Assembly (NCBI GenBank): GCA_963743575.1
Contig: CAVUQC010000002.1
Location: 124,001 to 188,000, forward strand
Direction: 5' to 3'
DNA: 64,000 nt
Source: DASUPK01 sp963743575
GTDB lineage: Bacteria; Actinomycetota; Thermoleophilia; Solirubrobacterales; 70-9
Shown: piece by piece, positions 32,957 to 41,551 of the stretch
Layout of the letters: each line of letters begins with the position of its first letter
Numbering within the stretch: position 1 is the first letter of the stretch
Made by a program: the position numbers and the translations under genes
Notes under the pieces: generated by a model
Told to the model about the DNA's origin: nothing
The model's database searches: none
Seen by the model: the letters and a program-made list of their open reading frames with translations, nothing else

Positions 32957-34125
32957 AGGTCGCGGAGCTCCAGGAGATGGAGTCCCGCTGGGTGATGCAG
33001 ACCTACCCGCGGGTGCCGGTCGAGCTCGTCCGGGGCGAGGGCGCGCGCGTCTGGGATTCCGACGGCAAGGAGTACCTGGACTTTCTCGCCGGCATCTCGG
33101 TCTGCTCGGTGGGCCACTGTCACCCCGATGTGGTCGAGGCCGTGCGAAAGCAGGTCGGCGTTCTCACCCACACCTCAAATCTCTATCTGACCGAGGGGGG
33201 TGTTCGGCTCGCCCGGCGGCTCTGCGAGTCGAGCCTCGGCGGCAGGGCCTTTCTCTGCAACTCGGGCACGGAGGCAAACGAGTGCGCCATCAAGCTGGTT
33301 CGGAAGCACGCGCACGCGCGAGGCATCTCGAAACCCGAGATCGTCGTGCTCGAGGGTGCGTTCCACGGCCGCACGATGGGATCGCTCTCCGCCACGCCGG
33401 GTCTCACTTCAAACGAGAGCTTCATGCCGTATCTGCGCGGGTTTCCCGCCGTTCCACGCGACGGCGTCGATTCGCTCAGGGCGGCGGTTGGCGACAGGAC
33501 TGCCGCGGTGATGTTGGAGCCGATCCAAGGGGAGACGGGGGTCAATGTCGTCCCCGACGAGATGATCGCCACGGCGCGCGAGCTCTGCGATGCCACCGGC
33601 GCGCTACTTGTCTTCGATGAGATCCAGACCGGCATGGGGCGAACGGGATCGCTCTGGGCGTACGAGCAGCTCTCCGTGCGACCCGACGTGATGACCACTG
33701 CCAAGGCCCTGGGCGGGGGCCTGCCCGTGGGTGCCTGCGTGACGATCCCGGAGACGGCGGATGTGCTGGAGCGAGGCGATCACGGTTCGACCTTCGCGGG
33801 TGGCCCGCTGGTCTCCGCCGCCTCCCTTGCCGCGTTCGAGGTGCTGAGCGACCCCGAGCTGTTGCGGCGAGTGCGGGAACTGGGCGGCAGGCTGAGCAAT
33901 GGACTCGAGCAAATCGACGCGATCGCCGAGGTGCGCGGCCGTGGTCTGATGCTCGGCGCACGGCTCCGCGGGAAAGATGCGAAGGAGGTGGCAGTGGAAG
34001 CCCTGGAGGCCGGCCTGATCGTCAACCCGATTGGCAATGACATCCTGCGCTTGCTGCCGCCGCTCGTAATCGGAGAGGCCGAGGTCGACGAGGCACTCGA
34101 GATTCTCGGCCGGACGCTGGGCTAG
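32953..34125 (+). CDS. argD: Acetylornithine aminotransferase
   Basis: A PLP-dependent class III aminotransferase, 390 residues, making N-acetylornithine from glutamate. The cofactor signature contains LLVFDEIQTGMGRTGSLWAYE, cited by its core DEIQTGMGRTG, and the PLP Lys in VMTTAKALGGGLPVGA. The substrate region is FCNSGTEANE-like (AFLCNSGTEANECAIK). argF is not downstream; instead a promoter-like TAGGAT overlaps the stop codon and polysaccharide genes follow in the same direction. Confidence 0.96.
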   Translation: MKVAELQEMESRWVMQTYPRVPVELVRGEGARVWDSDGKEYLDFLAGISVCSVGHCHPDVVEAVRKQVGVLTHTSNLYLTEGGVRLARRLCESSLGGRAFLCNSGTEANECAIKLVRKHAHARGISKPEIVVLEGAFHGRTMGSLSATPGLTSNESFMPYLRGFPAVPRDGVDSLRAAVGDRTAAVMLEPIQGETGVNVVPDEMIATARELCDATGALLVFDEIQTGMGRTGSLWAYEQLSVRPDVMTTAKALGGGLPVGACVTIPETADVLERGDHGSTFAGGPLVSAASLAAFEVLSDPELLRRVRELGGRLSNGLEQIDAIAEVRGRGLMLGARLRGKDAKEVAVEALEAGLIVNPIGNDILRLLPPLVIGEAEVDEALEILGRTLG

Positions 34126-34128
34126 GAT
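34123..34128 (+). promoter_or_regulatory. -10 box overlapping the argD stop codon
   Basis: TAGGAT spans the argD stop and ends seven bases before ATG 34136. This is the same arrangement as at 13550, 15865 and 1314, so the surface-polysaccharide genes downstream may have their own leaderless promoter here. Confidence 0.5.
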
Positions 34129-34135
34129 CGCCCGC

Positions 34136-34396
34136 ATGAATACTCGAGCCCGCTGGACCATCGGGATCCTGGTCGCGCTCGTGGTTGGGTTGGTTGTCGG
34201 GCTGATCATCGTCCTCGGCGATGACTCGAACAACTCGACCACGACTGAGTCGATTCAGTCCATCTCGACACCAACCCGCGGTACGACGACCCAGTCGACC
34301 ACTCAAACGACGATTACGACCACGACGAACCCGAGCGGCGGTACGCCGGTCCCTCCAGGAGGCTCGACCGCGCCGAACGGTAGCGGCGGGCTCTAG
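34136..34396 (+). CDS. Single-pass membrane protein with Ser/Thr-rich tail
   Basis: 86 residues: one transmembrane helix (WTIGILVALVVGLVVGLIIVL) after a short basic N-terminus, then about 55 residues almost entirely Ser, Thr, Asn, Gly and Pro. The topology would put the tail outside, where it could be glycosylated or span the wall. It has no recognised domain. Its stop codon is immediately followed by the start of the epimerase/deacetylase gene, which lacks a signal peptide of its own, so the two may work together at the membrane. Confidence 0.75.
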   Translation: MNTRARWTIGILVALVVGLVVGLIIVLGDDSNNSTTTESIQSISTPTRGTTTQSTTQTTITTTTNPSGGTPVPPGGSTAPNGSGGL

Positions 34397-36133
34397 GTGG
34401 GCCTGCGCGGCGTCCCTGTCCGCGGGCGGAATGACCCGAGCATCTTCAGCAGCGCCCGGTCATTCCCGACCGCCATCGGCCCGGCCATTCGTCCCGGTGA
34501 GATCGGCGGCTACTACTTCGATCTGCGCTTCAAGGCCGAGACGCCCCGCTGGCCGCCGGACTGGCTGCAGCCGAGAGAGCGTCAGCTGCATACAGCCACG
34601 GCCCAGTGGGGCCTGGGAGCCTACGAGCGTTACCTGGCCGGCGAGGGCGATGACTGGCTGGCGGCCGCGGCCGACTGCGGCTCGTACCTGATCGAACACC
34701 AGGAGACCGTTGGGGACCATGACGGGGCCTGGCTGCACCTGACCCCAATCCGCCACTCCTACTTTCTGCCCGCACCTTGGGCTTCGGCGATGGCGCAGGG
34801 GGAGGCCGCCAGCCTGCTCGTGCGGCTGTGCACGGAGGCGGGAGAGCAGCGGTTCGGGGATGCGGCCTCTCGGGCGATGAAGCCACTCAGGCTCCCAACT
34901 TCGCGGGGCGGGGTCCGCGCTCAGCTCTCCGGTGGACCCTTCTTCGAGGAGTACCCCACCTCGCCGCCCTCGTTCGTCCTGAACGGCGGGATCTTCGCGC
35001 TCTGGGGTGTCTACGACGTGGCGATCGGTCTGGACGATTCCGAGGCACGCCGAGACTTCGAGGCTGGCCTGGAGGCCCTCGCGGAGAACATCCATCGCTA
35101 CGACAACGGCTATTGGTCGCTCTACGACCTGTTCCCGCATCCACTGCCGAACATCGCAAGCGGCGCCTATCACGCGCTGCACACCGCTCAGCTGCGGGCA
35201 ATGCAGCGGATTGCTCCCCGGCCCGAGATCGAGGCGACCCTAAGCCGTTTCGAGGGATATGCGAAGTCGCGGGTCAAACCCGTCCGGGCGTTCGCCCGAA
35301 AGGTCGCATTCCGGCTGGCAGTTCCACGCAACCGTTTCCTGGCGCATCGGCTTCCCTGGAGCGAATCGCGAAGGTGGGAGCCTGGCGGCCGGCGCTCCGG
35401 GTCGCCCCTGGTCCTCTGCTACCACGCGGTCAGCCCCGATTGGCCCGCCGATCTCGCAGTCACCCCCGAGCGGTTTCGCGAGCAACTCGAGTATCTGCTG
35501 AGCAAGGGGTACCGCGCCGCGACGTTCGGACAGATGATCCGCGGCGAGGCACCAGCCAAGGCGATGGTGGTCACCTTCGACGACGCGTTCGGATCGGTTC
35601 GTGACCGCGCCCTCCCGGTCCTCAGAGAGCTCGGGATGCCCGCCACAGTCTTCGTTCCCACCGCCTACGTCGACCGTCCGCCCCCGATGGCCTGGCCCGG
35701 TACCGCCCAGTGGGTTGGGGGGCCTCATGAGGGAGAGTTGACCTGCATGTCCTGGGATGACCTGCGCGGTCTCGCGGCCGAGGGATGGGAGGTCGCCTCA
35801 CATTCCCGGACCCACCCTCGCCTGACCGAGATCAAGGACGAGGAGCTGAGCTCTGAGCTGGTTGTCTCGAGAGAAGACTGCGCCCGCGAGATCGGCGTTC
35901 CCTGTGAGTCGCTGGCGTATCCCTACGGGGCGCACGACGAGCGCGTGCGTACGGCGACCCAAGAGGCCGGCTACATGGCGGCGGCGGCTCTCGAGCTGGG
36001 AAGCCGCGATGCCCTCCGCTGGCCGAGGGTGGGCGTGTATTCGAAGGACGATCTTCGCCGCTTTCGGCTCAAGGTCTCGCCGTTGATGCGAGCCGTGCTC
36101 TCATCCAGCGCGATGCGTCGCGTGCGCCGGTGA
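34397..36133 (+). CDS. Fusion of D-glucuronyl C5-epimerase domain and polysaccharide deacetylase
   Basis: A 578-residue two-domain protein. Residues about 40-290 match the C-terminal domain of D-glucuronyl C5-epimerase, which turns GlcA into IdoA in heparan-type chains. Seen are YYFDLRFKAETPRWPPDWL, QWGLGAYERYL, WASAMAQGEAASLLVRL, FFEEYPTSPPSFVLNGGIFAL (core EEYPTSPPS), GYWSLYDLFPHPLPN and SGAYHALHTAQL. Residues about 330-545 form a NodB/CE4 deacetylase with TFDDA, the metal motif HSRTHPRL and YPYGAHDERV. In animals deacetylation by NDST and C5-epimerisation are consecutive steps of heparan sulfate synthesis, but on separate proteins. No signal peptide is seen. Substrate in this organism is inferred. 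Confidence 0.85.
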   Translation: MGLRGVPVRGRNDPSIFSSARSFPTAIGPAIRPGEIGGYYFDLRFKAETPRWPPDWLQPRERQLHTATAQWGLGAYERYLAGEGDDWLAAAADCGSYLIEHQETVGDHDGAWLHLTPIRHSYFLPAPWASAMAQGEAASLLVRLCTEAGEQRFGDAASRAMKPLRLPTSRGGVRAQLSGGPFFEEYPTSPPSFVLNGGIFALWGVYDVAIGLDDSEARRDFEAGLEALAENIHRYDNGYWSLYDLFPHPLPNIASGAYHALHTAQLRAMQRIAPRPEIEATLSRFEGYAKSRVKPVRAFARKVAFRLAVPRNRFLAHRLPWSESRRWEPGGRRSGSPLVLCYHAVSPDWPADLAVTPERFREQLEYLLSKGYRAATFGQMIRGEAPAKAMVVTFDDAFGSVRDRALPVLRELGMPATVFVPTAYVDRPPPMAWPGTAQWVGGPHEGELTCMSWDDLRGLAAEGWEVASHSRTHPRLTEIKDEELSSELVVSREDCAREIGVPCESLAYPYGAHDERVRTATQEAGYMAAAALELGSRDALRWPRVGVYSKDDLRRFRLKVSPLMRAVLSSSAMRRVRR

Positions 36134-37278
36134 CCTCAGATACGACGACTGTCTTCACGGATCTCGCCGCGCTGTCAGAGCTCGAGGCGGACTGGCGGGC
36201 TCTCGCGGAGCGTCGGGGAAATCCGTTCCTCACTCCGGAGTGGGTTAGGTGCTGGTTCGAGCACTACGGGGAGCAAGCGACACCGCTGATCGTCGTGGTC
36301 GGCGGCGACGGACAGGCTGTCAAAGGCGTGCTGCCGTTGGCCGTCCGAAGTGAAGGCCGTCCGCGCACCTGCGGTTTCGCCGGGTCCAATCTCGGCGATG
36401 TGTTCCATCCGCTCTGTGACCCCGGAGAGGAGGTTGAGGTCGCGGCCGCCGCCGGTGCGGCTCTCGAGTCGGGGGCGCGAGACCTGAGGGTGTTTGCCCT
36501 CGAGCACTCCGAGCCGGCAGGAGACTGGATCGACGCGCTGCGAACTGCCGCCGGCACCCGTCTCAGGGCGTTCACCCGCGGAGCGGCGGAGCTGCCAATC
36601 ATCTCGCTTTCCGAGTACGGAGACTGGGAGTCCTACCTGGCCGGGCGTAGCTCGCATCTGCGCAAGCGCCTGCGCCAGATGCAGCGCAAGCTCGCCGATG
36701 GCCACGAGCTTCGGGTGCGTCGAACGGAGAGCCCGGGGGAGGTGGAACGTGACGTCGCGACCTTCTTTCGGATCCACGACCTGCGCTGGTCGGGCGGAGG
36801 AGCCTCGTCACTGGCAACCGACCGATCGCGTTCCTTCCTCGGGGACTTTGCAGGCGCAGCCCTCACCCGCGGCTGGTTGAGGCTCTGGTTCCTCGAGCGA
36901 GATGGCGAGGCAGTTGCAGCCTGGTATGGATGGCGACTGGGCGAGCGTTATTTGTTCTACAACGGCGGGTTCGATCTCGAGCTATCGAAGCTGAGCCCGG
37001 GCCTGGTTCTCCTGGCGAGGGTGATCGAGAGCGCGTTCGATGAAGGAGCCCGGGCGTTCGACTTCCTCCTTGGCGATGAGTCCTACAAGTCCCGGTTTGC
37101 AGACGGGGCGCGCTCGGTGGTCGACGTAACGGTTGCGCCCGGCCTCCCGCATCCCACGGGGGTCGCGATCGCAGCTCGCCAGGGGGCCGTTCGGCTTGCG
37201 CGGAAGGTCCCGCCCGGAGCGCAGCGCAAGCTGGGGCTCGAGTGGTTGTCCCGGAAGAGGCGGCTCAGGCGCCGGTAG
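36130..37278 (+). CDS. CelD/BioF2-type GNAT acyltransferase 1
   Basis: A 382-residue protein of the CelD/BcsL-like Acetyltransf_6 family, which resembles FemAB. An N-terminal half (NPFLTPEWVRCWFEHYG and later FAGSNLGDVFHPLCD) leads to the acyltransferase half with SSHLRKRLRQMQRKL, VATFFRIHDLRWSGGG, AVAAWYGWRLGERYLFYNGG and a final DFLLGDESYKSRF. Such proteins occur in exopolysaccharide clusters and probably acylate sugars or amino sugars. It overlaps the epimerase/deacetylase gene by four bases; re-acylation of freed amino groups is an obvious but unproven role. Confidence 0.8.
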   Translation: MTSDTTTVFTDLAALSELEADWRALAERRGNPFLTPEWVRCWFEHYGEQATPLIVVVGGDGQAVKGVLPLAVRSEGRPRTCGFAGSNLGDVFHPLCDPGEEVEVAAAAGAALESGARDLRVFALEHSEPAGDWIDALRTAAGTRLRAFTRGAAELPIISLSEYGDWESYLAGRSSHLRKRLRQMQRKLADGHELRVRRTESPGEVERDVATFFRIHDLRWSGGGASSLATDRSRSFLGDFAGAALTRGWLRLWFLERDGEAVAAWYGWRLGERYLFYNGGFDLELSKLSPGLVLLARVIESAFDEGARAFDFLLGDESYKSRFADGARSVVDVTVAPGLPHPTGVAIAARQGAVRLARKVPPGAQRKLGLEWLSRKRRLRRR

Positions 37279-38119
37279 TGCCGCGCACGCTGCGCAGGGC
37301 CTGCTTGCCGCGGCGAAGATTGCGCCAAAGAGCCGACTTGGCGCGGTCCGAACCGGGGTGGACCCCGGGCGCTTTCGGCGACAGGCGAAGCTTCCGCAGA
37401 CGCGCATTGACCGAATACAGGTCGGTGATCGACTCGCTGTAGCGGGTGTTGAAGGTGATCGAGAATGAGATCGAGACCTCATCGAAGGTCTTGACCCAAT
37501 GCGGTGCGTTGAGGGGAACGTGGACTCCGTCACCCGGCTCGAGCATGAAGGTCTGCGCGTCGGGCGGCATCTGCTCGAGGTTGCGATGTCCGCCGCCGTA
37601 GTAGGACTCGAGATGTTCCCGCTCCGCCTCCTCCGTGGGCCAGCTGCCGACGTCCATCCGCTTCAGCGCCTTCACCTGGAGGAGCAGGTTCTGCTCGGGA
37701 TCGAAATGCACCGGCGTCGTGGAGTTCGGTGCAGTCAGGAAAATGAATCCCTGCTTGATCGTGGCGCCCCCCTGGCGGTCGGCCACCAAGGGAATGACCT
37801 GACTCAGGCTCTGTTCAAGGAGGTCACGGTACTCCGGGTCGGTCTCGACACGTTTCAGCACCATCCAGCAGCCGTTGGTCTCAATGCCGCGAGCTATCTC
37901 GCCGGGGGTGGCATCCAGGCGGGGCGCCTCTCCGCCCGGCAGGACCTCGGGGACGTTGCCCAGGTTGTGTTCCACCTGGGAGTCCGGGAGCGTGTCGGCA
38001 AGCTCTGCAAGGCGGTCGAGCTTCAGCAGTGGATTGTCCGCCAGCGTGTGCTTGACGGCAAACGGCGCCTCGGAGAAGTTCTCCTTCAGCACCTCTGGAT
38101 CGAATTCGAGAACGGTCAT
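37265..38119 (-). CDS. Cupin/JmjC-like Fe(II) oxygenase-type protein
   Basis: A 284-residue protein with a cupin_8/JmjC-like double-stranded beta helix. Metal ligands are visible as TTPVHFDPEQNLLLQ (the HxD pair) and, about 75 residues later, GDGVHVPLNAPHWV (distal His). Relatives hydroxylate proteins or small molecules using 2-oxoglutarate and iron. The C-terminus is basic. The substrate is unknown. Its 3' end overlaps the convergent acyltransferase by 14 bases, and its start overlaps the stop of the upstream acyltransferase 2, so these two minus-strand genes form one unit. Confidence 0.78.
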   Translation of the reverse strand: MTVLEFDPEVLKENFSEAPFAVKHTLADNPLLKLDRLAELADTLPDSQVEHNLGNVPEVLPGGEAPRLDATPGEIARGIETNGCWMVLKRVETDPEYRDLLEQSLSQVIPLVADRQGGATIKQGFIFLTAPNSTTPVHFDPEQNLLLQVKALKRMDVGSWPTEEAEREHLESYYGGGHRNLEQMPPDAQTFMLEPGDGVHVPLNAPHWVKTFDEVSISFSITFNTRYSESITDLYSVNARLRKLRLSPKAPGVHPGSDRAKSALWRNLRRGKQALRSVRGTTGA

Positions 38120-39204
38120 ATTCGGTTCCTAACCTTACGCCGTAACGAAGCCGCTCCCTGCAGAATCGGTGTCGATGCAAAGCGCGTCGGACCAGGGCGA
38201 GGGACTGCGCGGATCTCGATCCGTCGACGGTCAGGCCAGAGCCGGTTGATCATCCGATTGTCCGGCTCGGCACAGGAATCCGCCGCCTCGAGACGATCGT
38301 TCGCTTGGAAATAGTCGAGGTAGAGGATCTCGATTTGGACACCGGGCGAGTACTTGAGCAGATTGGCGGCCGACGCGAGCTTGAACGTAAAGGCCGTACC
38401 GCCGGCGACCAGGCTGCAGAGCATCGCGGCGGTTTGTCCTCCCGCCTCGGCGGCGATCAACTGGAGCATCCCTCGGGGCGCCAGGCGATTGCAGATCTCG
38501 AGAAACAGATCTCCATGGCCGATCGTCGCCAGGGCGGTCCCGGTGCCGTCGCCCCCCTTCCACCCGGATGCCTCGAGGTCCAGGAACTCCTGCCAGGCGG
38601 CCGGATCGCTCGAGCGGTCGCGCAACTCGAGCGCGGACGAGAGATCGTCTTCGAGCCGCCGTCTGAGGCGCTCGAAGTTCCTGCGGTGCTTCGCACTGAG
38701 GGCCAGATAGGACTGCTGGGGGCGCCGCTCCAGGGTGGCGCGGTCGAAGGCACCAAGCCCGACCGGCCCCGATCCCAGTCCAGCGTGGGCCCGATCAAGC
38801 GCTGCCCCAACGGGGCCGTCGGTTGCCAGCAGATCGAGGCCGAGGAAGGACCCACCGTGTCTCCCGCCCTCCTCGAGCAGGCGTTCGAGCGCGCTGTCCC
38901 CGCCCCCGATGCGCACCAGGGGAGTGCCGAGGAAGGAGTAGAGATTCCTCCAGGTCACCAGGCCGCTGAGTGGGATCCGTCTCCAGCCGCGCGTTCGGTG
39001 GACGGGCAGACAGCAGAGCCAATCATTCCCCTCCGCGACCATCAGGATTCCGAGCCCGTCGGGGCGCAGGCTCTTGGCCGCGGCCAGCACGAAGTCAGGG
39101 TCGTGAAATGGATTCGGCTCGAGGGCCTGCTCGGAGAGCTCGCGCCAGCTCTCGATCTCGTGATCGCTCAGTTCATCGGCCGGACGCAGGGCGGCGGTAA
39201 TCAC
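38116..39204 (-). CDS. CelD/BioF2-type GNAT acyltransferase 2
   Basis: A 362-residue relative of the gene at 36130. Blocks are NPFHDPDFVLAAAKSL near the N-terminus, SAKHRRNFERLRRRLEDDL in the middle, and then WQEFLDLEASGWKGGDGTG and a C-terminal half ending in ILYLDYFQANDRL. Family members acylate surface polysaccharides or related cell-envelope molecules. It is translationally coupled to the downstream cupin protein by a four-base overlap. The start is GTG 39204, with no clear Shine-Dalgarno. Confidence 0.75.
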   Translation of the reverse strand: MITAALRPADELSDHEIESWRELSEQALEPNPFHDPDFVLAAAKSLRPDGLGILMVAEGNDWLCCLPVHRTRGWRRIPLSGLVTWRNLYSFLGTPLVRIGGGDSALERLLEEGGRHGGSFLGLDLLATDGPVGAALDRAHAGLGSGPVGLGAFDRATLERRPQQSYLALSAKHRRNFERLRRRLEDDLSSALELRDRSSDPAAWQEFLDLEASGWKGGDGTGTALATIGHGDLFLEICNRLAPRGMLQLIAAEAGGQTAAMLCSLVAGGTAFTFKLASAANLLKYSPGVQIEILYLDYFQANDRLEAADSCAEPDNRMINRLWPDRRRIEIRAVPRPGPTRFASTPILQGAASLRRKVRNRI

Positions 39205-39348
39205 GCCGAGATCGTCTCAGGCGAGGACCAGATGCGTCCGTACAGCCGTGCATGCCGCCTCTGTTTCGCCGCGATAAGGCGACTGCGGCGCGTCCGCGCG
39301 CAGACTTGAGCAATTGCCAGATGGGGGGTGGCCCGCGTCAATCGACCT

Positions 39349-40332
39349 TCAGTCAGGTGGCTCCGGGCGCCGGACCCGGTGCTTTGCCCACCGCAGCAGG
39401 TGGAAGGGGCGAGCCGCCTTCGCCCATGGGCGCAGGCGGCTCCAGCCATCGCGTGCTGCCGACTGCGCATCGAGCTCGAGCGTCCAGTCGACGGTTCGGT
39501 GGAACTGGGTCTCCGGCCCGAACCAATCGAGCCACGCGATTCTGGCGCTCGAGCCCATCTCGTTCGCCCGTGAGCGAAGGCCTTCGAGCAGCTCCGGTAT
39601 CCGCTGAACGTCGCGTTCGGGAACCCGCACCGAGAACTGATCCCAGTCCGGCCCCGTCGGCGCGCACCAAGCATCCGAGATGATCACTGGGGCGCGCCCC
39701 ATCATCATCGTCTCCATCAACCGGAACGTCGATGAACCTCCGCCTCCCGGGCAGAGAACGAAGGCGCTGTCGAGCAGCATGTCGCGGTAGCGACTGTCCG
39801 GAGCCGCGGCTGTCGCGCTCGTGCCAGGCTCCTCATCCGTGTTCACGATCAGGGCATCGTGGTGCGAGAGGCGCAGGATCTCACCGCGGACCCGGTGGGT
39901 GGCGCTCGAACCGAGGAAGGAGAAAAGACGGCTGGGCCTGCCCTCGGGCTGAAATCTCAGCTGCTCGGTTTCGCGAATGCCGATGTAGCCGCCCGCCCGA
40001 GTCCAGGCGGCAAGGTAGGTCTTCCTGGCGATGCTTGGGAACACTCCGGGTACGAGTGGCACGATCAGGTCGGTGGCGCAGTAGAGGTAGCACTTGCGTC
40101 GGTGCTTTCGATAAATCGGATTCGCTCTGACGGACTCGAAGTAAGGTCCCGCGCAGGTGCTCGTCTCGACGAAGAGAACGACGTCCGCCTCGCCGGGATC
40201 CTCGACGAGCGCATGGATCCCGAATCGGTCGGATGCCGCAGATTCACGCATCGCCTCGAGGTCCCATTGCGCCCGCGAGTCCCAGTAGCGGTCACCGGGC
40301 CTGGCGGCCGAAAGTAGGTGGACGCGAGCCAC
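39349..40332 (-). CDS. Exostosin-family (GT47) glycosyltransferase
   Basis: A 327-residue protein resembling the exostosin domain of heparan-sulfate polymerases and of plant GT47 enzymes. Seen are the N-terminal MARVHLLSAARPGDRYWDSR, SRLFSFLGSSATHRVRGEIL, and the diagnostic C-terminal block: YRDMLLDSAFVLCPGGGG, STFRLMETMMMGRAPVIISD, and then WDQFSVRVPERDVQRIPELL. Exostosins transfer uronic acid, GlcNAc or neutral sugars. No signal peptide or membrane helix is seen, as usual for bacterial members. Its neighbours make it part of the polysaccharide locus. The linkage formed is unknown. The start is GTG 40332. Confidence 0.75.
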   Translation of the reverse strand: MARVHLLSAARPGDRYWDSRAQWDLEAMRESAASDRFGIHALVEDPGEADVVLFVETSTCAGPYFESVRANPIYRKHRRKCYLYCATDLIVPLVPGVFPSIARKTYLAAWTRAGGYIGIRETEQLRFQPEGRPSRLFSFLGSSATHRVRGEILRLSHHDALIVNTDEEPGTSATAAAPDSRYRDMLLDSAFVLCPGGGGSSTFRLMETMMMGRAPVIISDAWCAPTGPDWDQFSVRVPERDVQRIPELLEGLRSRANEMGSSARIAWLDWFGPETQFHRTVDWTLELDAQSAARDGWSRLRPWAKAARPFHLLRWAKHRVRRPEPPD

Positions 40333-40541
40333 GCTCTATTAGGCGCCGTCCGCCTCGGCACTGCGTGGCACCGCCCGCATGACGCGACGATAACGATCAC
40401 CGCGGCGATGCAGGCTGGCTCCCAGTTCTGAGCCGCGTGGTGATCCAGGCCGATGCCTGCGTAGATTGAGGGCTATGGAGGCACAAAGGGCGATGACGAC
40501 ACGCGACAAGGCGGCCCCGGATCGCAGGTCAGGCCCTCGGC

Positions 40542-40547
40542 TAGGAT
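40542..40547 (+). promoter_or_regulatory. -10 box of the amino-sugar operon
   Basis: TAGGAT ends ten bases before ATG 40558. The 225-base gap between the divergent exostosin and LegB-like genes contains nothing else recognisable. Confidence 0.4.
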
Positions 40548-40557
40548 CGCCAGGTCC

Positions 40558-41550
40558 ATGAGCAGCCTTTCGGGCACCAAGGTCGCCGTCACAGGAGCGG
40601 GGGGATTCATCGGGAGTCACTTGGTCGAAGCGCTGGTAGCTGAGGGTGCTTCGGTGCGCGCACTGGTTCGTTACAACTCGCGCGGGGACAAGGGGGCGCT
40701 CGAATGGATCCCGGAGACCGTGGTCTCGGAGGTTGAAACGTTGGCGGGTGACGTCCGTGACGCCGAGTCCGCCGCCGCCGTGGTCGAGGGGAGCGAGGTC
40801 GTCTTCCACCTTGCGGCGTTGATCGCGATCCCCTACTCGTTCGTCAACCCGCGTGACTATGTCGAGACCAACGTCCTCGGGACCCTGAATGTGCTGCAGG
40901 CGAGTCGGGCAGGATCTCCAAGCTGCGTAGTACACACCTCTACTTCTGAGGTGTATGGCAATGCGCTCGAGTTCCCGATCACGGCGGCACACCCGGTGTC
41001 TGCCAACTCTCCGTACGCGGCGAGCAAGATCGGCGCGGACCAGCTCGCTCTCAGTTTTCATCGCACGTACGGACTGCCGGTAACCCTGTTGCGGCCGTTC
41101 AACACGTACGGGCCACGCCAGTCGACTCGGGCCGTGATCCCGACGATCCTTGCTCAGGCCCTGAACGGGGACACCGTCCGCATCGGTTCGCTTGAGCCTC
41201 GTCGAGATCTCACCTTCGTCTCGGACACAGTCAGTGGTTTCATCGCCGCGGCCGAGGCGGACGGCGTGGCTGGAGAGACGCTGCAGCTGGGAACCGGGCA
41301 GGACACCTCGGTGGCTGAGCTGATCGAGGTCGTCCAGTCGCTGGTGGGACATGACCTCCAAGTGGTCCAGGAACCGCAACGTGTTCGTCCCGAGCAGAGC
41401 GAGGTGAACCGGCTGCTGTCCGATCCGAGCAGGATGACGGAGATCACCGGATGGCAGGCGCACACCCCATTGGGGGAGGGCCTCGAGAAGACGATGCGGT
41501 GGCTGGAGGATCGTCCACCACTGACAGCCGCCGGGGACTACGCGATCTGA
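40558..41550 (+). CDS. Nucleotide-sugar 4,6-dehydratase, LegB-like
   Basis: A 330-residue extended SDR. The Rossmann motif VAVTGAGGFIGSHLVEAL starts the protein. Then come LVRYNSRGDKGALEW, typical of LegB-type dehydratases, HLAALIAIPYSFVNPRDYVETN (core AALIAIPYSFVNP), the Ser/Tyr/Lys site in HTSTSEVYGNA with PYAASKIGAD, and LRPFNTYGPRQSTRAVIPT. LegB converts UDP- or GDP-GlcNAc to a 4-keto-6-deoxy sugar. With the next two genes (spacing 1 base and an 8-base overlap) it forms a three-step route to a 4-amino-4,6-dideoxy-HexNAc nucleotide. Confidence 0.82.
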   Translation: MSSLSGTKVAVTGAGGFIGSHLVEALVAEGASVRALVRYNSRGDKGALEWIPETVVSEVETLAGDVRDAESAAAVVEGSEVVFHLAALIAIPYSFVNPRDYVETNVLGTLNVLQASRAGSPSCVVHTSTSEVYGNALEFPITAAHPVSANSPYAASKIGADQLALSFHRTYGLPVTLLRPFNTYGPRQSTRAVIPTILAQALNGDTVRIGSLEPRRDLTFVSDTVSGFIAAAEADGVAGETLQLGTGQDTSVAELIEVVQSLVGHDLQVVQEPQRVRPEQSEVNRLLSDPSRMTEITGWQAHTPLGEGLEKTMRWLEDRPPLTAAGDYAI

Positions 41551-41551
41551 G

